A DNA stretch of 64,000 bases from Symsagittifera roscoffensis (taxonomy: Eukaryota; Xenacoelomorpha; Acoela; Convolutidae): positions 24,110,539 through 24,174,538 of the forward strand of contig NC_087064.1 of the NCBI RefSeq assembly GCF_963678635.1, written 5' to 3'. Positions within the stretch are counted from its first letter, which is position 1; every line of letters begins with the position of its first letter. The notes under the pieces are model-generated. The model was not told the origin of the DNA and ran no database searches. It saw only the letters and a list, made by a program, of their open reading frames with translations. This document shows positions 20,833-30,212 of this stretch, piece after piece. Made by a program: the position numbers and the translations under genes.

Positions 20833-21956
20833 GTGTATGATAATCCTGAGTATGGGTTATAAAATGTAATGTAACCAATTGTGTTTTTGGTGTATCTGTC
20901 GTATTTATATATTACTTCAGTAGTTATAAACGGTGGTGGTAGTGATTGAGCTGTGATGTTAGGTGGATTTAATGGGTAGGGATGTTGTGTAATATTGTTT
21001 AATTTAACTGTGATTTCAAACTTTAATTGTAAACTGTTTTGTTGGAGTATTTGAATATTGTGATCACGGATATCGTTGTGAATATCTTGGCGATATTGTA
21101 ATCTATTAAGTGCCCAGTTATGAAGGCGGTTACTTTCTTGATGTTGTCCAAATAATGGTGGAGGTGCTGTGAATGTATTCCAATCTAATCTTAAAGGAAT
21201 ATTTATTGATGATTGTTCTCGATATCTGGCGTCGAGATTATTTGGAAAATTTAAGTTAAAGGGTGGTGGTGAAAACTGGCTTATTGATGGTGTTGATGGT
21301 AGTGATAATGTTTCTGGAAGTGATGAGGATGTTGTTGTATCCGTAGAAATATCTATGGGGTCATTGGCTAAATTTGGTTCACCTTGTGTAAATGAATGTG
21401 TAGTCCAATATGGCAGTCGTGATGTTAGGTTTGGGGGGTTAAAAGGATTTTCACGTATTTGTTCAGATGTTGGTGTTGAACCTAAGTAATCTGATGGTAA
21501 GCTTGAGGTGCTACGTTGTGAAAAAAGTGTAGGAGTTTCTGGTGTGATACCAGTGGTGTTTTCTGGAGTGGTTTGTGAAGGGGATTGAGGTATATCAAAA
21601 TGAACTCGGGGAGTTTGAAAATTTCTATTTCGTCGAGGATGTATAATTTGTCTATTTATTTCTGTTGTGTTTTGGTTTTGACTAAGGTTTCGTATTCTAC
21701 TTAGTTCTTGTGGTAGTGTTGGGTATAGGTTATATGTTGGTTCGCTTAGAGGTGCTTGTCGTTGAACTGGTTCTAGTGGTTCTGATAAACGAGCGTGTCG
21801 TTCTTCAAAAGTGTATGGATTGTCTTGAAAAGAAATTCGTGTAGATGTTTGAGGATTTTGAGTAGTTGAAGGTGGTGTTGGATTATCTTGGGATGATGTC
21901 GGTGAAGACTGATTTTGTGACTGTTGGGTAGCAATTTTTGATGGATTTTTGAATTG
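20820..21956 (-). CDS. ATG-less ORF of 378 codons between pol and env
   Basis: Open from just after an in-frame TAA (21957-21959) to TAA at 20820-20822, with no ATG anywhere in frame. The product is rich in Gln, Asn, Pro, Thr and Ser for the first 250 or so residues, with Arg-rich patches. A more ordered end includes a helical charged segment and a Tyr-containing C-terminus. Copy A keeps the last 183 codons open. Keeping 1.1 kb open without a start codon argues that translation enters by splicing, by frameshift or from a non-AUG codon. Possible CAG acceptors lie in the first 60 bases but lack strong pyrimidine tracts. Family not recognised. Confidence 0.6.
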   Translation of the reverse strand, partial: QFKNPSKIATQQSQNQSSPTSSQDNPTPPSTTQNPQTSTRISFQDNPYTFEERHARLSEPLEPVQRQAPLSEPTYNLYPTLPQELSRIRNLSQNQNTTEINRQIIHPRRNRNFQTPRVHFDIPQSPSQTTPENTTGITPETPTLFSQRSTSSLPSDYLGSTPTSEQIRENPFNPPNLTSRLPYWTTHSFTQGEPNLANDPIDISTDTTTSSSLPETLSLPSTPSISQFSPPPFNLNFPNNLDARYREQSSINIPLRLDWNTFTAPPPLFGQHQESNRLHNWALNRLQYRQDIHNDIRDHNIQILQQNSLQLKFEITVKLNNITQHPYPLNPPNITAQSLPPPFITTEVIYKYDRYTKNTIGYITFYNPYSGLSYTCIF

Positions 21957-21961
21957 TTACT

Positions 21962-22150
21962 TTAGTGAGAAATTTTGTGTTTTTTATAATATTCTTCCAA
22001 AAAAAGAATTAGAAGGACTGTTGCTAGGGCAAATGTGAGGATTGCTTTCTTTATACATTTACAGATGGTCAAAATGAGGGATGATAAGAATGCTATGAAA
22101 ATTACAAATAATAAAAAAATATCGGTTCTACTGAAAATTGTTCGTATCAT
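21962..22150 (-). CDS. Small two-span membrane protein, 62 aa
   Basis: Starts in an ATGA overlap with the stop of the 76-codon ORF. It has two hydrophobic stretches (about residues 11-29 and 37-51) separated by a Cys/Lys-rich turn (CKCIKKA), and a basic tail. Size and shape resemble viroporins. It ends five bases before the open part of the ATG-less ORF. Coding status rests on overlap and composition only; copy A does not cover it. Confidence 0.45.
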   Translation of the reverse strand: MIRTIFSRTDIFLLFVIFIAFLSSLILTICKCIKKAILTFALATVLLILFLEEYYKKHKISH

Positions 22151-22377
22151 TTAGACAAGTTGTTAAAATCGTACCTGTGGATATATTCAAGGGTTTTGGA
22201 AAGTTGGAGGAATAGTTCGAGTATTATATAGAAAATTAAAAAAATGTTACAAAAAATGATTAGGATTATTAGAAAAGATTCAAGTATATCAAAAAGAAAT
22301 ATTATAAAGGCTTCAAGTATTGAAAAAAAATGTTTAAAATTTATAAGTATTTGAGCAACTGTTTGAGAGAAGAGCAT
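22147..22377 (-). CDS. Small hydrophobic protein, 76 aa
   Basis: Almost wholly made of Ile, Leu and Phe between residues 10 and 60, with scattered acidic residues: one or two membrane helices. It precedes the 62-residue ORF and overlaps it by ATGA. AT-rich DNA easily gives Phe/Ile/Leu-rich frames, so this could be chance; the ATGA coupling is the main support. Confidence 0.35.
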   Translation of the reverse strand: MLFSQTVAQILINFKHFFSILEAFIIFLFDILESFLIILIIFCNIFLIFYIILELFLQLSKTLEYIHRYDFNNLSK

Positions 22378-22977
22378 TTAAGAAATGATCTCTTGGTCGA
22401 ATATTTTTTGCTGTTTGAGGCGATTTTCTAGTGTGGTCGAATTATTTATTAGTTTTTTGACAAGTGGGTTGAGTTTTGTAAAAAATTGTTGGAGGCAATT
22501 TTCATGGTGACTGGGAGGTCGTCTTTTTCTTTATTTTTGTTTGTCAAATGATCCGGGGTATGGTGAGGTTTTTATACTTTAGGCTAATTAAAATCTTCAT
22601 TTTGTTACTTTAGGCTAAGTTATCAAATTTGTTTTGGGGGTATTCGTGGTCTGAGTTGAGGAAATATTGTTGATCTTTGGGTTATTAGATAAGGGAGGGA
22701 TACGGTATTATGGTGATATTTATTTTAGCTGTCAAGTTGGAGTGGTTTGCTTATTTTTGACCTGGAGGTTGTAAAGTTATAGTTAGAGATGTGCCTGGAG
22801 TTCTAGATTATTCGTCTAATTGATCTTAGTTTGAGTTAGAGAAAGTGGCGGATTGGATGAATCCTATTGGTCTATTTTGAACTAGAATTATTGCGTACTT
22901 GTGAGCATGTTATTTTGAAAAAATGAAATGAAAAATGTTACGGGGGTTTCAAGATTGTGAAGTATAAAATCTTAAAA
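22378..22977 (-). other. Region between pol and the small ORFs
   Basis: About 600 bases with no sense ORF of note. It is a plausible place for splice acceptors used by downstream genes, but none stands out. Confidence 0.35.
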
Positions 22978-25900
22978 TTACTTTTTAAATTCTACTTTCT
23001 TTAATATTTTAGATTGGGGGATGAACATTTTGTAGTTTTTACGTGGTTGATTTCGGAGTCTTGTTGTTTTTCTATGTTCAGATTTGTCTATTTCTTCTTG
23101 GGGTATTATTTGTTCTGTCATTTTTCTATTTTTTCTATGTTTTGGGGATTCTTTGTGGTCTAGATTTTTTGTAGTGTTTTTGGTAGCGGTTGGTTTTGTG
23201 ATTTGATTTTCGGTGGGGTTATCATTTTGTTCTGTGTTTTTCAGATGTGGTTCATTTTGAATGATTTTTAATCCTGTGAAAGAATATAATTGAGTTAATT
23301 CGCGGAGTGCGTATTCTTTTGGGTAATAAGGTAATAGGTTGTTTCGATGTTGAACGATTTCTTTTTTGTTTGAGTCGGTAATTTTATATGTGACATCAGT
23401 GGGTTTTGCAATTATTTGGTAGGGTCCTTTTCGGAGGGGTTGTAATTTTTTAGAAATTCCTTTTTGAGTATTAAAATTAGGTATTAAGACAAATGTTCCA
23501 ATTTTTAAATCGGAAGCTGGTGTAAAACGTGAATTGATTTGTTCATTTATGTTTTGTCTTTGTAATAACTTTTTCGTTATTTTTTGGTAAATTTCGTTGT
23601 GTTTCTTATCTCTATTTAAAATCCATTCGGTGTGTGTACCGGAGGCTAATTTAAGAATTTGTGGGTGATGAAAATGATCTTCATCGTGTGTATGTAAAGG
23701 TAGGTTATAACAAATTGAGTCTTTATTTGGTTGACAATAACCTTGTGCGTTTTTATGAGAATTTGCTGTAAACATTATTGGTTTGCGTGGCTTTTGGTTA
23801 AAAACCATTTCGTATGGTGACATTCCTAAAGTTGTCGTTATTTGTGAATTATATGCTAAGGGAAATAATTTTACATCTGCTGACCATTCGGTATATTTTG
23901 TATCATTTCCGTTGATGATACATCTAAGATATTCTTGTAGTGAACGGTTCATACCTTCGACTAAGCCGTTTGTCCAAGGTGCATGAGATGTACGTGGTTT
24001 GTGTTTAATGTTGTATAAATGACATAGTGTTATTATTTCATTATTTATGAATTCTGTACCATTGTCTGTGACTAAAATTTCTGGTAGTCCAAATTTTGCT
24101 ATCCAGTGTTCATAGAGTGTTGTGTAAGCGTAATAAGCGTTACAATGTGGTACTGGGTTAAGTGCTACATAGTGTGTGAATGCGTCAACAATTACCATAA
24201 TGTAGGAGTTTCCTTCTGATGAGGGTGAAATTGGTCCCTTAGTATCAAATGAGATACGATGATTAAAGTACAAACTTTGTCCTTTAAAATCTTGTTTTTG
24301 TGCTATTTGTTTTTGATTTGGGTAAGGTTTATTTAGTTGACATACTATACAGTCATTGCATAGTACTTTTATCCAAATTGGTGCATTTGGGAAATAAAAG
24401 TTTTGTATAAAATTTGAATATGTTTTCTCTGATCCAGAGTGTCCTTTAATATTTTGTGTATGGGAAATATTAAAAGCTATAAGAATCATACTTAAAGGGA
24501 GACATGGAACTGTAGATTCATTTAATTTGTATTCTAGAAGGTCTGTGTTTTCGTTAATTGTTGTATTATTGAATTTTCGAAAATATCGGAGGAGTGTTTT
24601 ATTTCCTAAAATGGTTGAATCTGCTTTGATGGGTTTAGTTTTATATTTGTGCCATGATTTCAGTTGTCGAATTACTGGGTCAAGGTTTTGATATTGTTTC
24701 AGTGTTGGAATTGTAATTGTTTCTGTTGGGGGGAGAAAAATGTTTTCGATTTCTAATGTAGATAAGGGTATTGTATCAAGTGGGTCGTGAAGGTCAAAAA
24801 CTTGATTTATTGTGTATTTTGAATCATTTGTTTGTGGTCCTGATAAATTTATTTTATCAGTTAAATCTTCTTTTTCAATTAGTGGAAAATGGTCTTTCTT
24901 AGGCAGGTGTTGTTTTGTTCGTTTTTGTTGAGTGTTATTTTTTATCCATTGAGAATATGGGATTGGTTTGAAAGTTGATGTTCCAAGTAAATCAACTTCA
25001 TAATGATTATTTTGACAATCTAAATAAAGTGGGAAATGTTGTAAATTATTTATTTGTGATTGTTCAATATCAGTTTTAACTGCATATTTGCATTCTAATC
25101 GGGGTGATGTTTCGTTTTCTGCAAGGTAGAATTTTATGTTTTTGGGTATTTCAACTGTTGTTTTTCGTGTAAGTAATTCAGGTGGTGTATTTCGACTTAA
25201 GGTGTCTGGTAATGCAAGATTTTTTCCTGCAGTCCAAACTATATGTAAGTTTGGAAATTTCATTAGAATTAGTTGAAATCTGTAAACTCGGTGGTTTGGG
25301 TTAGATTTTTGTGTAAAGAGAAAGATGATTGGTTTATGGTCTGTGAATAGAACTGTTGGATGTTTTGATCCAAGTATCAGAAATTCATATTCTGTCAGTG
25401 TATATATTATGGCTGTACATTCTCTCATTAGAGTTGAGAGTCGTAGCTCTGCTTGAGTGAATAATCGAGAATTTGCTGATATGAGGTTCATTTTATTTGT
25501 ACCATTATGTGATTGTAATAGTGCTGCACCGATGCCAAAGTTCGAAGCATCGCACATTGCATAAAATGGTTGATTAGGGTCTGGAATTGTGTTTGAAATT
25601 TGTTCAGTTAAAAGTTTCTTTATTTCATTGAATCGTGTTTGATGTTCTGTATTCCATTCAAAATTATTTTGTTGTCTAAGGATGTTGTAAAATGGTCGTA
25701 GATATAATTGCATTTTATAAACATATTTACTTAAAAAGTTTAACATTCCAAGGAATTCTTGGATTTTCTTTTTATTTGTTGGTGGTTGAAGTTTTTGAAT
25801 AGCGTCAATGCGTGATTTCAGTGGAGTGATTGTTTTTCTTTCTATGTTATGTCCTAAGAATTTAACTCTTGTCAAAAAGAAGTGTGATTTATCGGGGGCG

Positions 25901-27015
25901 GCCTTCAGATTTTCGTTCTGAAGTATTTGGTGATATTTTTCTAAAACTTTGAACATTTCGTCTTTTGTTTGTGATTGCATAAAAACATCGTCTAGATAGG
26001 TGATTGCGTTTTTCTTGAGTATCAGTGGTCTAAAAATTTTGCTCATAAAAGCTGAAAATGCTGCTGGTCCTATGGATATTCCATAGAATAAGCGGTTGAA
26101 TTCATATTGTTGGTTTCCGATAACAAATTGTGTTAAACGTCGTGATTGTTCATCTAGTGGCATTTGATTGTATGCACTATTCATATCGGCGGTTGTAAAG
26201 TATTTGCCGTTTATTTTTGTTAAAATAACTTGTATTGGTTCAATGGGCCAATTACATTTTGATTCGTCTATAAGTGAATTGAGGTATCTAGCATCGAGAA
26301 CGATTTTTAATGATTCTCCTTTAGCTAGAATGATAACGGGGTTGATGAATGTGTTGCCTTTTGGTTGTTCTTCTTTATTAACTGGTGATATAATATTGTA
26401 CTGTTCTAAAATATCGAGTAATCTGTTTACTTTATCATGTAAGTGAATTGGTACTTTACTTGCTCTTTGTTTTTTGAAAACTGCGTCAGGTTTTAATGGG
26501 AGATGTAGTGATGAACTGATTTTGCCAACATCGAATTTTGATGTTGCATAGACTGATGAATATTTAATGAGCTGTTTGGCTAATGTTTCGAATTCGTCTT
26601 GTGTTATTTGTGAATGTTGGAAATTAAACATTGTTAAAAATTTTTGTTGGTGCTCTGTGTAGTTACTTATGTTGAATGTAGGTTTGAAATATGGAGTTTT
26701 TGTGAAATAATCCGTATTTCTGTTTTCGTTACTTATTATATTATTTATAGATAATTCTTCATTAAGAATTGTAGATTGGCAAATATCTAGTAATTGGAGT
26801 ATATTATTTACGCGATAGGCTTTTTCGTGTATTGGTGATATTGTAGCGTTGGTTTCACAATATCCTAAAAGTCCTAAAGGTAATGTTACTTGGTAAGGTG
26901 TGTTGTTATAAACATGTAAGGAAATAATATCTGAATTCGAATTTTTCAAATATTTTATTGAAGAGATTGTGATTTTGAAAAATTTATGAATCGGTTTGAA
27001 CTCAAAATCTGACAT
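22978..27015 (-). CDS. pol: Pol polyprotein: reverse transcriptase, RNase H, integrase (1345 aa)
   Basis: Copies element RNA into DNA and inserts it. Reverse transcriptase: about residues 180-400, with TTADMNSAY (Asp277) and YLDD (Asp342, Asp343). RNase H: about 480-610, with Asp489, Glu532, Asp559 and Asp604. Integrase: zinc-binding His852, His859, Cys889, Cys892, then Asp924, Asp984 and Glu1020, the D,D-35-E core. The link between RNase H and integrase is long, about 240 residues. A basic C-terminal tail follows. No DTG/DSG protease motif precedes RT; the first 170 residues look like the spacer usually found after protease (NNTPYQVTLPLGLLGY). The frame stays open upstream of the ATG to 27192, so Pol may start in ORF318 by a -1 shift in an unduplicated element. 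Confidence 0.95.
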   Translation of the reverse strand: MSDFEFKPIHKFFKITISSIKYLKNSNSDIISLHVYNNTPYQVTLPLGLLGYCETNATISPIHEKAYRVNNILQLLDICQSTILNEELSINNIISNENRNTDYFTKTPYFKPTFNISNYTEHQQKFLTMFNFQHSQITQDEFETLAKQLIKYSSVYATSKFDVGKISSSLHLPLKPDAVFKKQRASKVPIHLHDKVNRLLDILEQYNIISPVNKEEQPKGNTFINPVIILAKGESLKIVLDARYLNSLIDESKCNWPIEPIQVILTKINGKYFTTADMNSAYNQMPLDEQSRRLTQFVIGNQQYEFNRLFYGISIGPAAFSAFMSKIFRPLILKKNAITYLDDVFMQSQTKDEMFKVLEKYHQILQNENLKAAPDKSHFFLTRVKFLGHNIERKTITPLKSRIDAIQKLQPPTNKKKIQEFLGMLNFLSKYVYKMQLYLRPFYNILRQQNNFEWNTEHQTRFNEIKKLLTEQISNTIPDPNQPFYAMCDASNFGIGAALLQSHNGTNKMNLISANSRLFTQAELRLSTLMRECTAIIYTLTEYEFLILGSKHPTVLFTDHKPIIFLFTQKSNPNHRVYRFQLILMKFPNLHIVWTAGKNLALPDTLSRNTPPELLTRKTTVEIPKNIKFYLAENETSPRLECKYAVKTDIEQSQINNLQHFPLYLDCQNNHYEVDLLGTSTFKPIPYSQWIKNNTQQKRTKQHLPKKDHFPLIEKEDLTDKINLSGPQTNDSKYTINQVFDLHDPLDTIPLSTLEIENIFLPPTETITIPTLKQYQNLDPVIRQLKSWHKYKTKPIKADSTILGNKTLLRYFRKFNNTTINENTDLLEYKLNESTVPCLPLSMILIAFNISHTQNIKGHSGSEKTYSNFIQNFYFPNAPIWIKVLCNDCIVCQLNKPYPNQKQIAQKQDFKGQSLYFNHRISFDTKGPISPSSEGNSYIMVIVDAFTHYVALNPVPHCNAYYAYTTLYEHWIAKFGLPEILVTDNGTEFINNEIITLCHLYNIKHKPRTSHAPWTNGLVEGMNRSLQEYLRCIINGNDTKYTEWSADVKLFPLAYNSQITTTLGMSPYEMVFNQKPRKPIMFTANSHKNAQGYCQPNKDSICYNLPLHTHDEDHFHHPQILKLASGTHTEWILNRDKKHNEIYQKITKKLLQRQNINEQINSRFTPASDLKIGTFVLIPNFNTQKGISKKLQPLRKGPYQIIAKPTDVTYKITDSNKKEIVQHRNNLLPYYPKEYALRELTQLYSFTGLKIIQNEPHLKNTEQNDNPTENQITKPTATKNTTKNLDHKESPKHRKNRKMTEQIIPQEEIDKSEHRKTTRLRNQPRKNYKMFIPQSKILKKVEFKK

Positions 27016-27136
27016 ATAAAATTTTTGTTTGTTTTGTTCTTTATCATATTGGTGAACTTGTTTGATTGAAAAATTATAGATGTTTCCTGATAGTGGTTTC
27101 AGGTGTTTTCTTTGTTGGTTATATATTGGATAGAAT

Positions 27137-27868
27137 TTTGAAAAGAATGGTGGTTGTTTATTTAATCTTTGAAAAAATGTTAGGGATGTTTCTTATGTAT
27201 ATTTTGTGTATAACTGTGTGTATAACTTTTGTGTATAACTGTAGAGTTTAAACTATTATTTTGTGTATCGGGCAAAAATGTATTATAGTTTAATGGTGTT
27301 GCATCAATGGTTAATGGTATTACTCTTACATAGTCTCTTATGTAAGATATCGTACTTATTGCTTGACTTGAGATTGATTGTGGGAAGCTTATAAATGCGG
27401 GATGAGACCATTCGGGGTCCCAAACATAATCTGATTGTTCTGTGATAGCGGTATCATCGTTCGAGTTTTGGGGTCTAAAATTTTTGGGGTCTAAAGTGTG
27501 TATAACTGTGTGTATAACTTTGAAAAGAATGGTGGTTGTTTATTTAATCTTTGAAAAAATGTTAGGGATGTTTCTTATGTATATTTTGTGTATAACTGTG
27601 TGTATAACTTTTGTGTATAACTGTAGAGTTTAAACTATTATTTTGTGTATCGGGCAAAAATGTATTATAGTTTAATGGTGTTGCATCAATGGTTAATGGT
27701 ATTACTCTTACATAGTCTCTTATGTAAGATATCGTACTTATTGCTTGACTTGAGATTGATTGTGGGAAGCTTATAAATGCGGGATGAGACCATTCGGGGT
27801 CCCAAACATAATCTGATTGTTCTGTGATAGCGGTATCATCGTTCGAGTTTTGGGGTCTAAAATTTTTT
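27137..27868 (-). repeat. Internal duplication, period 382 bp, across the ORF318 end
   Basis: Bases 27137-27486 are repeated at 27519-27868 with no difference I can see. A 32-base filler rich in GTGTATAACT joins the units, and similar motifs occur inside the unit near 27210-27245, pointing to slippage or template switching there. The unit nearer the 5' LTR carries the real end of ORF318. The other holds an orphan copy of its C-terminal ~100 codons and the upstream overlap with pol. Confidence 0.9.
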
Positions 27869-28518
27869 CTTGCTTGTGCAATTAAATCAATATTATGTGT
27901 AAAATAATCTATTATGAACCATGCCAAGATTTTTTGTAAATCGTGTTTTGTATGTTGTGAAACGTCGTCTTTCGTGAAATTTTCTTTAATGATGTTTAAA
28001 TAACTAGAGAGTAGTGTGATTTCATGTCGTACTCTTAAATGTTTAGATGTTTCTGTCGGTGAGACATTTGTTAATGGTAGTTCATTTTCTAATATCGAAA
28101 TATAACTATATATTATTGCGAAAACTTCATTGGTGAAAATGGAGTTTGCTCTTTGTGAGTTATGGTATTGGATGCTTTTTATATATTCTGAAAAAACTTT
28201 TGAAAATTCTAAATCAAGATCGTCTGTTTGAATAGTATATGTTCTATTATTATGGTTTGGAGAAGTGAATTCTATAGAGTAGATTCCATACTGTTGTGTT
28301 ATGTTGCATATATCTTTTAGATAGTGATCTATGATTTGTCTTTTGATTTTTACATCGGGGAACTCTGTTTTACATGGACTAATTCCGGGTTCAAATAAAT
28401 TTACGAGTAAATTTTGACAAAATATGTGTTGTCCTCTATCAGTATCTGCATCTACTATAAAAGGAAAGATTTCATCATCATCTGGAGTTTCGTCACCTGG
28501 GGTGTGTGTTGAACTCAT
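27562..28518 (-). CDS. ORF318, candidate Gag (capsid) protein
   Basis: Lies between leader and pol, the Gag position. 318 residues with an acidic N-terminus (GDETPDDDE), a helical middle (about 60-230) and a polar tail. No CCHC zinc knuckle and no major homology region were recognised, so Gag is inferred from place and helical content. It overlaps ORF155 by 26 bases in another frame. Its stop lies in a segment that, in the pol-proximal repeat unit, overlaps the open pol frame by about a dozen bases in the -1 phase. No standard slippery heptamer was seen there. In this copy the duplication separates the stop from pol. Confidence 0.6.
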   Translation of the reverse strand: MSSTHTPGDETPDDDEIFPFIVDADTDRGQHIFCQNLLVNLFEPGISPCKTEFPDVKIKRQIIDHYLKDICNITQQYGIYSIEFTSPNHNNRTYTIQTDDLDLEFSKVFSEYIKSIQYHNSQRANSIFTNEVFAIIYSYISILENELPLTNVSPTETSKHLRVRHEITLLSSYLNIIKENFTKDDVSQHTKHDLQKILAWFIIDYFTHNIDLIAQARKNFRPQNSNDDTAITEQSDYVWDPEWSHPAFISFPQSISSQAISTISYIRDYVRVIPLTIDATPLNYNTFLPDTQNNSLNSTVIHKSYTHSYTQNIHKKHP

Positions 28519-28960
28519 TTTTCCGTTCGATGACTGTTAATATGTTATTATTAATGTGTCGAATTGGTTGATTCCAATTGTATAGATGTACTGGTTTGTG
28601 TTTGTACTGTTTTTTTATTCTTCTCTTTCCTCTTTGTGATGAATTTGAAGTTGTTTCTGAGTCAGAAAAATATAATTGATCGTGAAGTGGGTAATTTTTA
28701 TCTATTGATTCTTTTAGTTTATAAAGTTCGTCTAAACTGTTGGTTTCTGATTCTGAAAATGCGTTTCGATTTTTTGAAAATCTTTTTCGTGTTATTTGTC
28801 TTTGTTTAGTTATTATTTTCCTCTTTAGTGTTTGTCGTTTTGTTCGAATGTATCCAACTGTTTGTGTATGAGGTGTGATTACAAGGTCGTATTTTTTATT
28901 ATCTATTTCACAATTGTGTAAAACGATTGTTTGTTTATTTCCTAGGTTTTTAAATGACAT
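28493..28960 (-). CDS. ORF155, basic protein in the Gag region
   Basis: First sizeable ORF after the leader. 155 residues, strongly basic in two patches (about 40-65, with KRKIITKQRQITRKR, and about 108-122), with an acidic serine patch between (SDSETTSNSS). It could bind RNA, as matrix or nucleocapsid does. No zinc knuckle. It overlaps ORF318 by 26 bases, so the second protein would need leaky scanning, restart or a frameshift. Family not recognised. Confidence 0.55.
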   Translation of the reverse strand: MSFKNLGNKQTIVLHNCEIDNKKYDLVITPHTQTVGYIRTKRQTLKRKIITKQRQITRKRFSKNRNAFSESETNSLDELYKLKESIDKNYPLHDQLYFSDSETTSNSSQRGKRRIKKQYKHKPVHLYNWNQPIRHINNNILTVIERKNEFNTHPR

Positions 28961-30193
28961 AAGGTTTAGGATGACGGATGCAAAATGTTGTTAAATGGTT
29001 TCTATTTTCTTAAACTGTTAGTTCTTACGATTTTTTGGTTAGCTTAACCTGGGTCTGTTTGTTCAGGGTTGGAGAGAAAAGTATATCGATTCCGAAGAAT
29101 GATTTTTACTTTCTCGTGACTAGTATAAGCTAAGGTGTTAACTTACTTAATCTTACTTAGGGGTAGTGATTGTGTTCAAGGGTTGGAGAATAGTAAATCG
29201 ATCCACAAGGTTCAGGTATAATTAGAACGCGAGTAGTTCGTTAGATACTATTTTAAACTTACTAAGTCTAAGATTTATCCTGGGTCTGGTAAGAGGGGGG
29301 GTCAAGTGAAGGATGAATAACCGAAGTTCTTCACTATTTATCCTAATTTGAATGATTAGTTTTGTTTAAAAATTTCTATTAGTCTTAGGTCTTTAGAAAG
29401 GGTTGGGTAGTGAATCGACGTTTGAGGTCGTTAGACACTAATTAAGTGGGTGGGGGAGAACAAAGTTGTTCTGTTTGATCCAAGGATAAGCCTTGATGAT
29501 CAAATTTGAAATTTAATTAAGTAGAAAATGATTTAAGATCCAAGGATAAGCCTTGATGATCTGGTTTTAAAATTAAGTGAATTTAAGTTTTAATAAAGTT
29601 TTAAATTTGTGTAACGGAAAGATTTAGTGTTTTATGATGTTAGTGAGTTGATGATTGCTGTTATGTTTTAGGTGATAAAGCTGGAACAACAGGATGATTT
29701 ATGATTACTAACCATTTATTGTCATGCTACTAATTTTTATTTTTATTTTCCAATAAATATTTTTCAAACATGTTTTGTATATTACTGCAGAGTTTTAGGA
29801 AAACGATCTTAGATCTTTTTATCAATCGTTATTGTATAATATTAATTTTGTTTAGCGCCTGAAATGATTTTGAAGAGTAACTTCAAGGTTTTATGTTTGC
29901 AAATGGAAATCTAAATTCATTGCAAGTAGTATTCGAAATATAAAAGTTTGTTCTGGCTTTTGCCGAACTATCATATAACTATACGGCAAGTTTCTACTTT
30001 GTCGTATGTCGTCTTTGGTTCGAGGTCTTCTTCCAATTCCGGGTAGTTCTATTATGGTTCGGAATATTGGTTCTGATCTATTGAGTCGGAGAGACATTTC
30101 AATTAAATTATTGTCGTATAACATTTTGTAAATGTTTTTGTCTAATTTCTAATCTATTTTTGGTTAATTCTAATCTAGTAAGGTCTTGTTCGA
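28961..30193 (-). other. Leader of copy B between primer site and ORF155
   Basis: About 1.2 kb, long for a leader. It holds repeated motifs (see 29064-29564), some GTAAGT-like donors near 29141-29160 and 29268-29273, and a 77-codon ORF at 29891-30124 just inside the primer site. The ORF (starts MLYDNNLIEMSLRLNRSE) could give an N-terminus to spliced products; there is no direct evidence. Confidence 0.4.
29064..29564 (-). repeat. Leader motif repeats
   Basis: On the plus strand, GGGTTGGAGA followed by a TATCGAT or AATCGAT occurs near 29068, 29179 and, more diverged, 29399. A 25-base block starting GATCCAAGGATAAGCC occurs twice (about 29479 and 29540); each can fold a six-pair hairpin with a CTTAT loop. 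They may be packaging or dimerisation signals. Confidence 0.45.
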
Positions 30194-30210
30194 GACTTAT
30201 GGTCGCACCA
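30194..30210 (-). other. Probable tRNA primer binding site
   Basis: Two bases after the 5' LTR the minus strand reads TGGTGCGACCATAAGTC. TGG is the expected complement of a tRNA CCA end. The first bases resemble some tRNA-Gly 3' ends, but I could not assign the tRNA. Confidence 0.5.
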
Positions 30211-30212
30211 GA

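Noticed and set aside
27066-27633. Plus-strand ORFs inside the duplicated segment
   Set aside because: Antisense to ORF318 and repeated only because of the duplication.
30194-30210. Assigning the primer to tRNA-Gly or tRNA-Arg
   Set aside because: Only the first seven or so bases agree with tRNA-Gly types; the longer stretch does not fold into a tRNA T-arm.
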